Assembly (NCBI RefSeq): GCF_000775915.1
Contig: NZ_BBLT01000001.1
Location: 868,001-932,000, forward strand
Source of the DNA: Sporocytophaga myxococcoides
GTDB lineage: Bacteria > Bacteroidota > Bacteroidia > Cytophagales > Cytophagaceae
Length of the DNA: 64,000 bases
Direction of reading: 5' to 3'
The stretch's first letter is position 1. Each line of letters begins with the position of its first letter. Of the stretch, positions 34,856-44,813 are shown piece after piece. A program made the position numbers and the translations under genes. The notes under the pieces were generated by a model that saw only the letters and a program-made list of their open reading frames with translations, was not told the origin of the DNA and ran no database searches.

Positions 34856-35559
34856 ATAAATCTAGGATTTTTATCAAGTATTAAGCTTCAGTTAGCATGT
34901 ATCTCAAGTAACTGCATACTGAACAGATATTTTAAAATTCATTTATTCATATTTGCAGCGTGAGTTTAACAAGCAAATCATAAACAAACTTCATAAAAGT
35001 TAATTGAAAAATAGAAGGTGTTCCTCTGAGATAAGTGCTTGTTAAAACCTAATAATACACCTGCAAAAGTTAATAGTTAAGAGCGATTACAAACCAATAC
35101 AAAATATTGGATAGGATTGAGTATTTAGTTCTTCTAACGCAAATGGGTTGCATTGATTCCAGATATCTTTAAGAAGAAACTTATAGATAGGGAAAAAACA
35201 AAAGTGTTAATTTTTTTAGAATTTACTGATTGGCTTAGCTCTGAATATAATTGGAAGTCAGTATCTCTTACAATACATATTCAGCAAAGGATTTTAGTAT
35301 ATAGAAAATGTTAAAGTCGTAGATATGATGAACTTTCTACCTTATTCCTCATATTAAATTTTCAATTCTAAAAGCACTATACTCTTAAAAATTCAACGAA
35401 GATAAAGTTGATAGAAGATTATATAACTATAGAACCTTAGCATTCATGTAGATTGAACTCTAAATGAATAATCTATTTATTTTATATAAGGAGGAGGCTG
35501 AAAATCCGCAATAGAGTAGGCACCCAGGAAGCTGAAAATGGGAAGCAAGAGTAAGCAAA
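34856..35559. other. Long AT-rich intergenic region
   Basis: About 700 bp without a credible gene. Near its right end is an unusually strong Shine-Dalgarno-like AAGGAGGAGG (35489-35498) and a purine-rich leader. A 12-codon ORF starts at 35537 (MGSKSKQNVFFG) and overlaps the start of the next gene in another frame; it could be a leader peptide. Nothing else seen. Confidence 0.35.
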
Positions 35560-38500
35560 ATGTATTTTTTGGTTAAACGAATGAAAATCATTGATTATGC
35601 TTTGCAAAGCACAACAGTTGCCAATCCAGACGGCACAATGCCAGCCACGGTAGTAAATTGTTCTACGCTACAAGGACCTGGTAACATTGCTACAGGAAAT
35701 TTTCCAAACGCTTTGGACCTTGGTTCCAATGGAAGAATTCAGGTTCAGTTAAATCCTACAGTAATCACCACAAATAAGTTTTTTGTAAGAGTTGTTTTTA
35801 AAGTTGATAGCGCTGTGGTTGTGAGACAAAATCTTATTGAGTCCAATTGTCTGCCATTTTCTATGTTTATTGATAAAGGAACTGGGAATTCAGATTTTAA
35901 AGTGGCAGTTTCTGTAGATCCTAAAGCACATGGATGGTCAGGAACAACCAGTGAGTTTTTTACTGATTTAAAACTGGGACAATGGTATACTGCAGACCTG
36001 GTTTATGATACTGATACAGTAGCTTTGTTTATTGATGGAGTTATATTATCAGTTCATGCCTATCCATCTGGTTTAATTGAAAAGTTTTCTGGAAATCAAT
36101 TGTACATAGGTACTTGGGTAAATGGTTCAAGTTATCATTTCAATGGAAAGATAGCAGCTGTTCAGCTTTTTACTGATGAAATCCCTGTAGCAATTGAGCA
36201 GCAATTAGACGAGCGTCGCAGCCATCCAGAATGGTTTATTACTTTCAAGCTGGAATCTATTAAAAGTACCATGAATTTTGGAAATCCACATGGTAAGTGG
36301 CAGTATGATGGTGCAACTATGTCTTACAGCCAAATGTATGATGCAGGGCTTATTATGTACAATGAAAGTGTAGGAGTTGCTTTTGAAATGCATGGAGCGA
36401 TATTTCAATATTATAAAAATCTTGCAAACAAATCAGAACTTGGTTATCTGGTAAGTGATGAAATCAATACGGCAAAAGCCGGGGGTAGAAAGAACCTGTT
36501 CAGCAAAGGTGGTATTTACTGGGGGCCTGAAACTGGAGCAGCTCATGTTTCAGGACAATTGTATATTGATTATGAACTTTTCAATGAGTCTGCATTAATT
36601 GGATGGCCAATTAGCCCTGCTGTCGCATTAAATAATGGAAAAGAGCAAGTCTTTCAAGGTGGAAGAATGTATTTTAAGAATAGTACAGCAAAGGCCTTCG
36701 AAGTACATGGAGCAATTCTTAATAAATTTCTTGCAACAGGAGGTATAAACAAATGGGGATATCCTGTAAGCAATGAATCAGATGTAAAAAACAACAACCA
36801 GGTAATTGGAAAATTCAGTGAATTTGAAAGTTGCACAATATACTGGAGCAGTACTACTGGCGCATTTGAAGTACATGGAGATATCCGGAATAAATACAAA
36901 TCAGTGAATGGACCGATTGGTCAACTTGGTTTTCCAACTTCTGATGAAGCTGATATTCCGGGTGCATCAGGAGGTGCTCGCCATAATACTTTTCAGAATG
37001 GAAGCATCCTTTGGTTTGGAAGCTCGAGCAATATGTTTGTTTGTTTGCCATTTACCATTTTCCTAGGACGTGTGGATACTAAAGAATCTGAAGGAGCATT
37101 TATGGGGCAGAATGATTTATACATGAAGGCTACTTTACAGGATAATGGAAATTTGATATATAATCAGCGGTTTCCAAGTTCAGGTGATTTTGATGGTAAA
37201 AATATAGTTGATGTTAATACTCATAGTTCTGTCATAGTTCCTAACAGTCCTAACAGAATTATTAAGTTCACTTTAGATGTTTGGGAAAGTGATGGTGGTG
37301 CTCCTTTCGGAGGTGATGACGATCATTTAGGTATATTTTCTAAAACCTTGTCTATGGCCAATGCATGGGGATTGGCTGAAAATAACGGAATTTTCAAAAC
37401 TGGACCTTTTGGTATGGTTAATTCCGTCACCTGGTCAGTTCAACCCAAAGTTGATCCTAATACTCTGACACCTATTCAAAAATGGTGGGGCGTAAAAAAT
37501 AGGGGTACAGCTTTAATTAGTTATGATGAATATGCTTCTGCATTCAGGGACGTAGATAGCGATCCGGAAGACTGGGATTTGACAGATTGGCTTGAGAAAG
37601 CTTTTTACGAGTTGGTAATAGATAGTCTGGCAAGTAGTGGTAATTGTTTTGGTATGTCTTTAGAAGCAATCTACGCATCTAAATTCAGAAGTCTGTTCAG
37701 CATGCCTTTGGATCGCTTCAATAAATGGGAAACTGTAGAAAGAGAATTCAATATTAAACATCAGTATCAGGTGGGGGCTGCAGGCATCTGGTGGTTTGTA
37801 GGACAAGTGCTTTCAGGCAATACACATAATCCAGTTGACGTTTTCAATGAAACCAGAAAAGAATTTTTACGTGGATGTGATCCTGTTGTATGCATTGCTC
37901 AAAACTATGATTTCAGTGGTAAGCCACACTGTATATTGCCAGTTGGATGGGATAGTAGCAGTAAGCCATGGAAAATAAGTATTTTAGATCCTAATTTTCC
38001 TGGTGAATTAAGAACATTGTTTGTTGATCCGGATAAAAACGAGTTTAGTTATGATGGCGGAAATAAATACAAAGGTGGAGCATGGGAAGGAGGTCGTTTT
38101 CACTATATGCCATATTCTGTTACAAATGAAAGGCCAAGAACTCCTATCTGGGATGCAATTGCATTACTACTAACAGGAACAATAATTTTTGTTGGTTCAG
38201 ATACTGAAACCACCAATCTTGTGGATGATAACGGAATCGATCTTAATGCATACGGAAGCAATAGTATAAACCTGTTAAAACAGAATAAGTCACTATATAA
38301 TCAATTTGTATCTATTAAGGGAGTAGCTGCAAAACTAAATCCAGCATCGAACATAGGGAAAATTAATATTGATTTATCATCCTTGTCATCTAGAAGAGGT
38401 AGTATAGCTTCAGAGATGTTCATGCGTTCAGTAAAAGATTCTCAGTTTGACTTAGTAAAGAATCCTAACCTTGGAAGGTTATCCGATGTGATGTTATCTA

Positions 38501-39216
38501 ACCTTACTTTAGCAGACGTTATGTCTGATAAGAAGTTGGCCCAAAACCTTTCTGCACTATCAGGTAATTCTGCTCTATATAATAGCATGCGCGACAGAAA
38601 ACTGAGTTATATCGTTAGTGACAAGAAGCTGATGAGTAAACTTGATCCAACTTTATCCGCATCACTTGCTTCTCTTGCAAGCTCGTCTAATTCAAAGAAT
38701 TTTAAGCATGATCTTCGTGGTATCAATAACGGAAATCTGTTTTATGCAATAAAGGACAAACTAAATGAATTTAGTGTGCAGTCCACAATTAAATCAGGAG
38801 AAATTAATTCTTTTGAATCAAAGAATCTCGGCACCAATTCATCAGTTGTTAAAATGGTAAGCGCTGAAAATAAAACAGTAAAATTGGAGATCAATAATAA
38901 GTTAGGCGTAGGGAAAGACAATTTAAAAATAGTGATTGACAAGATTCCTGCTTCAGCTGGAAAAGATTTAAACCTTAATATTAAACCTGGACTTGCAGGA
39001 CTTGATCTCATCACTGCGGCTGAAAGAGTGCAGGCATCGGTATCCATTCAGGCTGTTATTTCAGGAAAAACATATCAACAGAAATTTGGAGTGGACATCG
39101 AAGGTGGTATTCGTATTCGTCCTTCTACTGTACTTACCAATAATGAATTGAAGATCGGAAAGATTGATACATTATTTGGGCAGATGATAAATTCAAAAAT
39201 GGTTAAAGGTAACTAA
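35560..39216 (+). CDS. 1218-aa LamG-LGFP protein with a putative papain-like domain
   Basis: Unrecognised architecture with no signal peptide. Order: concanavalin/LamG-like fold (about 10-215: ALDLGSNGRIQVQL, LKLGQWYTADLVYDTD); LGFP repeats (about 250-490: IYWGPETGAAHVSGQ, MYFKNSTAKAFEVHG, TIYWSSTTGAFEVHG, LGFPTSDE); a C2-like beta-sandwich (about 495-620, DNDL-type acidic loops GGDDDHLG); then SSGNCFGMS (C696), GKPHCILPVGW (H790) and ILDPNFPG (D810), which fit a papain-like Cys-His-Asp triad. The last 350 aa is unclassified. The ATG at 35581 (residue 8) is an alternative start. LGFP is found on mycolate-layer and other surface proteins. Function unknown; a carbohydrate-anchored peptidase is inference. 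Confidence 0.7.
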   Translation: MYFLVKRMKIIDYALQSTTVANPDGTMPATVVNCSTLQGPGNIATGNFPNALDLGSNGRIQVQLNPTVITTNKFFVRVVFKVDSAVVVRQNLIESNCLPFSMFIDKGTGNSDFKVAVSVDPKAHGWSGTTSEFFTDLKLGQWYTADLVYDTDTVALFIDGVILSVHAYPSGLIEKFSGNQLYIGTWVNGSSYHFNGKIAAVQLFTDEIPVAIEQQLDERRSHPEWFITFKLESIKSTMNFGNPHGKWQYDGATMSYSQMYDAGLIMYNESVGVAFEMHGAIFQYYKNLANKSELGYLVSDEINTAKAGGRKNLFSKGGIYWGPETGAAHVSGQLYIDYELFNESALIGWPISPAVALNNGKEQVFQGGRMYFKNSTAKAFEVHGAILNKFLATGGINKWGYPVSNESDVKNNNQVIGKFSEFESCTIYWSSTTGAFEVHGDIRNKYKSVNGPIGQLGFPTSDEADIPGASGGARHNTFQNGSILWFGSSSNMFVCLPFTIFLGRVDTKESEGAFMGQNDLYMKATLQDNGNLIYNQRFPSSGDFDGKNIVDVNTHSSVIVPNSPNRIIKFTLDVWESDGGAPFGGDDDHLGIFSKTLSMANAWGLAENNGIFKTGPFGMVNSVTWSVQPKVDPNTLTPIQKWWGVKNRGTALISYDEYASAFRDVDSDPEDWDLTDWLEKAFYELVIDSLASSGNCFGMSLEAIYASKFRSLFSMPLDRFNKWETVEREFNIKHQYQVGAAGIWWFVGQVLSGNTHNPVDVFNETRKEFLRGCDPVVCIAQNYDFSGKPHCILPVGWDSSSKPWKISILDPNFPGELRTLFVDPDKNEFSYDGGNKYKGGAWEGGRFHYMPYSVTNERPRTPIWDAIALLLTGTIIFVGSDTETTNLVDDNGIDLNAYGSNSINLLKQNKSLYNQFVSIKGVAAKLNPASNIGKINIDLSSLSSRRGSIASEMFMRSVKDSQFDLVKNPNLGRLSDVMLSNLTLADVMSDKKLAQNLSALSGNSALYNSMRDRKLSYIVSDKKLMSKLDPTLSASLASLASSSNSKNFKHDLRGINNGNLFYAIKDKLNEFSVQSTIKSGEINSFESKNLGTNSSVVKMVSAENKTVKLEINNKLGVGKDNLKIVIDKIPASAGKDLNLNIKPGLAGLDLITAAERVQASVSIQAVISGKTYQQKFGVDIEGGIRIRPSTVLTNNELKIGKIDTLFGQMINSKMVKGN

Positions 39217-39666
39217 CCTTGAAGTAATTTTTGAAAGTGCATTTTGATGTTGCTAGCGGATGAAGAGTGCACAACATCCTTTTATCACGCAGGCCTTTTG
39301 TGATTTGCGATAGTATACATTTCTAATCAAATCTGGTTTGGCTCAACATCAGGGTAAAAGTTTTCTATGAATTGTAAAATAGAGTGCAGTGTTTTTTTAC
39401 ACTGCACTTTTTATTTTATTAAACTATAAGTATAGTCTGTTTTTCCAAATGAGAACATGTTTATACAATGGCTTGTAACTTTTCTTTTTAATTTTTTTAA
39501 TAAGCTCTGTTGTGAAAATGAGGTGATTATAATAGGTTCAGTCTTTGATAATAGTTTTTTTAAATGAAAAAATATCAGAAAGCTTTCCAGAAAGCATGAA
39601 TTTCTTAAATTTAATTTCTATTGAATGAAATTTCTACAATCCCTAACACTAATCTAAAATGTTCTT
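39217..39666. other. Intergenic with terminator-like hairpin
   Basis: 450 bp. Apart from the hairpin at 39383-39408 (own entry), no gene or repeat recognised. Confidence 0.4.
39383..39420 (+). terminator. Hairpin terminator downstream of the 1218-aa protein
   Basis: Perfect 10-bp stem AGTGCAGTGT / ACACTGCACT with 6-nt loop and following T-rich run. Confidence 0.8.
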
Positions 39667-40155
39667 ATGCTTAAATTATCAAAAAAGGCAGTAACATTAG
39701 GTCTATTGCTTAGCCTGGGAATCATTGGAGTAAAGGCTCAAAATAGCACTGTAGCCGCTGGCGGAGATGGCTCCGGTAGCGGGGGAACGGTAAGCTATTC
39801 TATTGGTCTGACAAGCTTTGAAGCTGCTTCAGGTACCTCGGGCTCTGTTTCTGCTGGCGTGCAACATGCATATGTTTCTGTAGTATCTGGCTTAGATCAC
39901 CCGGAAATTAATTTATTGGCAGAAGTTTATCCTAATCCTACTGCAAACAATGTAACACTAAAGGTTGATGGAATAAGCACCGATCACCTGAGTTTTGTTC
40001 TGCTGGACATAACCGGCAATGTACTTCAACAAAGTTCTGTAATCAACAGCACGACAACCATTAATCTTGAAAACCTTTCCAATACTACTTATTTGTTAAA
40101 AGTTTTCAGAAAGAAACATGAACTAAAAACTTTTAAAATCATTAAAAATTCTTAA
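39667..40155 (+). CDS. Short secreted protein with T9SS sorting domain
   Basis: 162 aa: signal peptide (MLKLSKKAVTLGLLLSLGIIG...AQ), a 60-residue Gly/Ser/Thr-rich middle (AAGGDGSGSGGTVSYSIG), then a complete T9SS type A C-terminal domain from about residue 94 (VYPNPTANNVTLKV ... YLLKVFRKKH). The cargo part is tiny and has the GG-SVSY-G pattern of a family often placed beside collagen-like proteins in Bacteroidota; here it lies 3 bp before one. Exported across the outer membrane by T9SS. Exact role unknown. Confidence 0.85.
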   Translation: MLKLSKKAVTLGLLLSLGIIGVKAQNSTVAAGGDGSGSGGTVSYSIGLTSFEAASGTSGSVSAGVQHAYVSVVSGLDHPEINLLAEVYPNPTANNVTLKVDGISTDHLSFVLLDITGNVLQQSSVINSTTTINLENLSNTTYLLKVFRKKHELKTFKIIKNS

Positions 40156-40158
40156 CCC

Positions 40159-41031
40159 ATGAAAAAATACTTTTACTTTATAATTATTACTATTATCGGT
40201 CTGCACGTAGCTTATGCGCAGGCCCCAAATCTAATAAGCTATCAGGCTGTGGTGAGAAACAGCAGTAATGAACTGGTATCTAATACTACAGTAGGTATAA
40301 AAATCAGTATTCTTCAATCATCTGCAAACGGAACAGAAGTCTATTCTGAAGGACATCAGACAGGAAGCAATGGCAATGGTCTGGTAAGTATAGCAATAGG
40401 TGGAGGAGAAATTATATCCGGAAGTTTTGCTGCAATAGACTGGTCTAAAGGGCCGTATTTTATAAAAACAGAAATTGATCCTGCAGGAGGATCTGATTAT
40501 ACAATTACAAGCGTTTCGCAATTACTAAGCGTACCTTATGCACTTTATGCCGAGAAATCCGGTAGTAACATTCCGGGACCGGCAGGTCCTCAGGGTCCGG
40601 CTGGTCCGCAAGGTGTACCAGGCTCTCAAGGTCCAATAGGCCCACAGGGAATTACTGGACCACAGGGAGTAGCAGGTCCTGCTGGAGCTACAGGCCCTCA
40701 AGGCCCGGCAGGTCCGCAAGGCCCGGTAGGCCCTATAGGAGCCACTGGCCCTCAGGGACCTGCAGGGGTGAGTGTTAAGACTATTACAGGTTATGTAAAC
40801 CCAACAAATAAAATTGGAACAGGATACACACTTGAGCGACTGGCTAACCAGCAATATAAGGTTACCTGGCCTGCGGGATCATTCCCGAGTTTACATTTTC
40901 CAGCTGTTTTTACTTATAGCGGAGCAGTTCCTTTAGCAAGCTGGAATGCCAATGGTGATGGCTCAGGAGATTTTGTAACCAGAACCAATGTAGGAGATAC
41001 GATCTGGTTTACTATAACTGAGATTAAATAA
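40159..41031 (+). CDS. Secreted collagen-like (Gly-X-Y) protein
   Basis: 290 aa with signal peptide ([20 protein letters not shown]). N-terminal beta domain (residues 22-139, with [21 protein letters not shown], typical of phage-fibre-linked Bacteroidota surface proteins). Collagen region of 21 uninterrupted GXY triplets (residues 140-202, GPAGPQGPA..., many GPQ). C-terminal beta-domain (203-290), probably the trimerising or head part. No T9SS tail, so it may depend on the neighbouring stub for display. Cotranscribed with the T9SS stub. Repetitive DNA makes it slippage-prone. Function: surface fibre or adhesin (inference). Confidence 0.85.
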   Translation: MKKYFYFIIITIIGLHVAYAQAPNLISYQAVVRNSSNELVSNTTVGIKISILQSSANGTEVYSEGHQTGSNGNGLVSIAIGGGEIISGSFAAIDWSKGPYFIKTEIDPAGGSDYTITSVSQLLSVPYALYAEKSGSNIPGPAGPQGPAGPQGVPGSQGPIGPQGITGPQGVAGPAGATGPQGPAGPQGPVGPIGATGPQGPAGVSVKTITGYVNPTNKIGTGYTLERLANQQYKVTWPAGSFPSLHFPAVFTYSGAVPLASWNANGDGSGDFVTRTNVGDTIWFTITEIK

Positions 41032-41042
41032 TCTATTTGAGT

Positions 41043-41080
41043 AAGAGGTGTCCAGTTTTTTTTGACACCTCTTTTAGTTT
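41043..41080 (+). terminator. Terminator after the collagen-like gene
   Basis: Stem AAGAGGTGTC / GACACCTCTT with a T-rich loop, followed by TTAGTTTTT. Confidence 0.85.
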
Positions 41081-41108
41081 TTCATTCATTGTTATCATAA
41101 GTATCAGC

Positions 41109-41255
41109 TTAGATAATAACTTTCTTCCAGGTATATCCATTGATTTTAAGCAACTCTATCACCTTTTTTACATCCGGTTCATGTCCAATTGCAATGGTCT
41201 TTCTTATTTTCTTTTTTGAGTCAAATACTTTTAATGTAATGTTGGGTGTGATATA
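41109..41255 (-). pseudogene. Coding relic A, small unknown protein
   Basis: Minus-strand frame of 48 codons then TAA, with no start codon. Its end contains KTIAIGHEPDVKKVIELLK and NGYTWKKVII. A homologous piece (relic B at 46590-46676) reads KTIAIGYEQDIKNNLLK and GYKSKK. Shared across two places, so a decayed small gene family. Confidence 0.5.
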
Positions 41256-41908
41256 TCAAAGTCAGAAATTTTTAGAGTTTCAGATAAAATAGTTAGGAAC
41301 AAGTATTTTATTCTGAAGATAAACTCACCTTCCTTAAAGTTTGATTCGCAAGTATGACTTAATGTGAAAGGAGATAATGTAGCTATCGTCACTCAGGTTC
41401 CCACTATATAGTGTTTCACAGCAAAGAACTCAATCGTTGAAAAAAATAAGGCAACACAAATTATTCCTATTAAGGTGATTACGTTGGTTGATAAAATGCT
41501 GAATTTTTAAATCATATTCTAGGTTAGTAATAAAGGTAGGTTCTTGCAAACTGTATTTTTCTGCTTATAAGATATTATATCTCTGCCTATTGTCCTCATC
41601 TAAGTAATAAGACCACCTATCCAGTAAAAAGGTATTTTACTTTTCTATCTGTTTACGGTATTTCAGATTTTTTTTTGCAGATGCAAATTTGTTTTATCAA
41701 TTAGATATATCAGTAAAGTAATTGTGTTGATATGCTTAAGATAGGACTTATAAAAACTGAAGCTTATTCAATAGTTATAAATTTTGCTTGATTATATATT
41801 TTGAAAGAAAGACCAGAGTATCCATTTTTATTAACTGGTTCTTGGAATATAACCTTCAATTCTGCTGACTATGACTGTCTTTTATATTGAATTCTAAACA
41901 TTAAACCT
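41256..41908. other. Intergenic upstream of the 964-aa protein; copy B of the 40-nt repeat
   Basis: 650 bp. Holds the 40-nt repeat (41627-41666) shared with the serine hydrolase promoter region. No gene seen. Confidence 0.4.
41627..41666 (+). repeat. 40-nt repeat upstream of the 964-aa gene (copy B)
   Basis: 39 of 40 positions match copy A at 32454-32493; weaker similarity continues for about 45 nt. It lies 242 bp before the ATG. Confidence 0.7.
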
Positions 41909-44803
41909 ATGCCAGAGAACATCAACAAAACCGATATTTTTAAATTTGTAGCGCTAAGACCTCCGGTACCTGTCAACAAAAGAGATCTTGAAACCAACTT
42001 TATTAAAGACAATAGAAAGCCAGAAGAATCGCCTGTTGGTAAATTGGTTTCGACCTTCGAAAGGAGTGACGGAGATAAAATTCCCGGAAAGATTTCAGAT
42101 TTCATTCAAGACAACAAATATTATATTGATTTTCCGGAGTCTGCTGGTGACTATAGACTTTCAAAAATATATGAAGAAGCAAAATCCATATCCAAAGACT
42201 CATTTAACCTTGAAAGTATAAAAGAGAAAATATCAGGGAGTATTAATGATTCAATTGCATCTTTCCTGGAAAAGGAAGAATCAAAGCAACTACTGAATAA
42301 TATCTGGGACAGATATTATGCGTTTTATATTTTATCAAAAACTGAAAATCAAAACTTAGAGATTTTAACCAAAGGCTTAAGGGTTTTTCATCTACTGGAT
42401 TTAATCAATCAATCAAGGATAAATAATATTTCAGATTTTCAAAGAGCCATTACTGCTCAACCTTTGATAGCATCATTGTTTACTGACCTGCCTAAGCCAA
42501 CTGTCAAAGTTGAAAAACCAGAGGAGAAGAAACCGGATCCTGAGAAGTTAAGGGAATATAATAAGCTGTGGAATGACTTCATTACCACACACAGGGCTAT
42601 TGAGGAATTGAGGAAGTTAAAATTTGAGAACAAATTAGTTTCAGAAACTCAGGATGCTCCAAAGTCTGATAAGAAAAGAGGCAATGATATTACAGGTAAG
42701 ATTACGTTTGCGAAGAGCATATCCGTAATAGATCAGAGGAGTTTTGCTAAGTTGCATCCTGCTACAGTATCCATATTAAAAGAGTATGCGATAGATAAAG
42801 ATAATTTTCAGGTTAGCGAACCTGCTACTGAACTTCAACAGTCTCTGGATTCTCTGTATCTGAGTATGTCAAATATAGAAGATGTTGAATTCATAAATGT
42901 AATGCCAGTTGAAGCAAGATCTATTGCTGGTTTGGCATATTTGGAAAACAAAATAAAAGGATTAGCCGGAATTCAATACAAACCCTATATTCCACCTACT
43001 AATGTCAGAGCGTCTATCAAACCTTTGGGAATTGGAGAACTGAAAGTTGTTAAACAAAAGCTTAAGAACTATACAGCAGGAGAGGTAGCGCATATAGAAA
43101 ATGTACTACGTGGAGAGTATAAAGAGAGAAAGCACCGGGTGCTTGACAGAACAGAAGAGATCTTTACTGTTAGCAGCGAAACTTCGGAAGAAACGACCAA
43201 GGATACTCAAAGCACTGAACGCTTTGAACTGAAAAAGGAAAGTGAGAAAACCATTGAAGAGCAGATGAGTGTTCAGGCAGGCGTTACTGTTTCCGGTTCC
43301 TATGGGGTAGTAACCTTTGGTGCACACGGAGAATTTGCTTACAGTACATCAAGTCAGGAATCAAACAAAAATTCTTCCAACTTTGCAAGAGAAGTTATAG
43401 ATAGATCTGTTTCAAAAATTCAGAAAAGAACGAAAGAGGAGAGAACAGTTAAAAAGCTTCACGAAGTAGAAGAGATTAATACGCATGGAGTTGATAATAA
43501 AGAAAAACCTGATCATGCAGTAGGTATTTACAGATGGGTGGATAAATACTATGATGCTCAGATCTATAATTATGGAAAGAGAATGATGTTTGAGTTCATT
43601 ATTCCTGAGCCAGCAGCATTTTATGAATATGCTCAGACTCATAAGCCAAAGAAAGATATCAAGCCTCCAAAGGTGCTTAGTTCAACTCTGACACATAAGA
43701 ATATAACAGAGTTCAACTATCAGGATTTTATAAGGGATTATAATATTCAGGGAATCACACCCCCGCCACCGTACTATAAAACAGCATCAACAGTCTTATC
43801 AAGTGATGCCAGCATACAGAATGGGACGTCCTTGTCCAAGAGCACCAAAGAACTGATCATTCCGGAAGGTTACTCTCTGACAAGTTTGAGTTTTAGTTTA
43901 TCTACAATTTATGAAAATAATCCTCAGTTTAAGCTTTCCATTGGCTCTAATGATATGGGATGGGCAGTCATTACGGATAATGATGCAAGAAGAAGATGGG
44001 ACTTCCAAGCAGGGGCTGTTAATTATATAGATGGCATCATTCCTGTATCATTGAACTGTTATGATATTAATTCTTTCTTTGTAAATGTAACTGTAGGCTG
44101 TGTGCGTAGTGCTGCCAAATATGAACAATGGCAGATACAAACATTCGAAAAAATTATGAATGCATATAAGGCATTGCAAATGGAGTACGAAGAAAAAGTG
44201 GCAGCTCAGGAAGTTCAGCAGGGTATTGCGATTACAGGAGTGAATCCCCGGATCAATAGAGAAATTGAAAAGGTTGAACTTAAAAAACAGTGCATTAAAT
44301 TGTTAATGGATACTTACCTTTTCGGATCTTTTAATGCTATGAAAGATAATGGATCCAACCCTCCGGACTTTGATATATTTGACGCTATGGATGAAGGCAA
44401 GACCATTCAGTTTTTTGAACAGGCATTTGAATGGGAAAACCTTACGTATCTATTCTATCCTTACTTCTGGTCAAGGAGGAGCCAGTGGATGCACAAATCC
44501 AGTATCTATGATAATGATCCTTTGTTTACGAAGTTCCTGCAGGCAGGATCTGCCAGAGTAGTAATTCCTGTTTATCCGGCGTACAATGATGCTGTAATGT
44601 ATTTTCTTGAAAACAATGGAGCTATCTGGAAAGGAGGAGAGCCGCCTAGATTGAATGATCCGCTGTATATCTCATTGGCAGATGAATTAAGAGATGAAAC
44701 AGATGACCTTGGAAATGCAACACCTGAAGGAACTCCATGGGAGGTAGTGCTTCCGACTACATTAGTTTATTTACAAAATGACTCCAACTTGCCAACTTTT
44801 TAA
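41909..44803 (+). CDS. Large unrecognised protein, no signal peptide
   Basis: 964 aa, acidic and Lys/Glu-rich, no signal peptide or TM helix. Charged helical N-terminal half (about 60-240, IKEKISGSINDSIASFLEKE, VEKPEEKKPDPEKLREYNKL), a Ser/Thr-rich glycine stretch around 455-495 (SVQAGVTVSGSYGVVTFGAHG), then a distinctive block 515-575 (KLHEVEEINTHGVD ... VGIYRWVDKYYDAQIYNYGKRM). The C-terminal half contains aromatic-rich beta segments. Cotranscribed with the next gene (10 bp gap). I do not recognise the family; size and order suggest a structural or secreted particle component (inference only). Confidence 0.65.
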   Translation: MPENINKTDIFKFVALRPPVPVNKRDLETNFIKDNRKPEESPVGKLVSTFERSDGDKIPGKISDFIQDNKYYIDFPESAGDYRLSKIYEEAKSISKDSFNLESIKEKISGSINDSIASFLEKEESKQLLNNIWDRYYAFYILSKTENQNLEILTKGLRVFHLLDLINQSRINNISDFQRAITAQPLIASLFTDLPKPTVKVEKPEEKKPDPEKLREYNKLWNDFITTHRAIEELRKLKFENKLVSETQDAPKSDKKRGNDITGKITFAKSISVIDQRSFAKLHPATVSILKEYAIDKDNFQVSEPATELQQSLDSLYLSMSNIEDVEFINVMPVEARSIAGLAYLENKIKGLAGIQYKPYIPPTNVRASIKPLGIGELKVVKQKLKNYTAGEVAHIENVLRGEYKERKHRVLDRTEEIFTVSSETSEETTKDTQSTERFELKKESEKTIEEQMSVQAGVTVSGSYGVVTFGAHGEFAYSTSSQESNKNSSNFAREVIDRSVSKIQKRTKEERTVKKLHEVEEINTHGVDNKEKPDHAVGIYRWVDKYYDAQIYNYGKRMMFEFIIPEPAAFYEYAQTHKPKKDIKPPKVLSSTLTHKNITEFNYQDFIRDYNIQGITPPPPYYKTASTVLSSDASIQNGTSLSKSTKELIIPEGYSLTSLSFSLSTIYENNPQFKLSIGSNDMGWAVITDNDARRRWDFQAGAVNYIDGIIPVSLNCYDINSFFVNVTVGCVRSAAKYEQWQIQTFEKIMNAYKALQMEYEEKVAAQEVQQGIAITGVNPRINREIEKVELKKQCIKLLMDTYLFGSFNAMKDNGSNPPDFDIFDAMDEGKTIQFFEQAFEWENLTYLFYPYFWSRRSQWMHKSSIYDNDPLFTKFLQAGSARVVIPVYPAYNDAVMYFLENNGAIWKGGEPPRLNDPLYISLADELRDETDDLGNATPEGTPWEVVLPTTLVYLQNDSNLPTF

Positions 44804-44813
44804 TCTTTAAGAA

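Noticed and set aside
35489-35559. Possible riboswitch or structured leader before the 1218-aa gene
   Set aside because: GGCTGAAAATCC resembles parts of cobalamin or other aptamers, but no full consensus or supporting stems were found.
40576-40764. GXY region as a DNA tandem repeat or CRISPR
   Set aside because: Repeats are codon-level triplets without constant spacers or palindromes.
41037-41219. 60-aa plus-strand frame after the collagen-like gene
   Set aside because: It crosses the terminator hairpin and is antisense to coding relic A.
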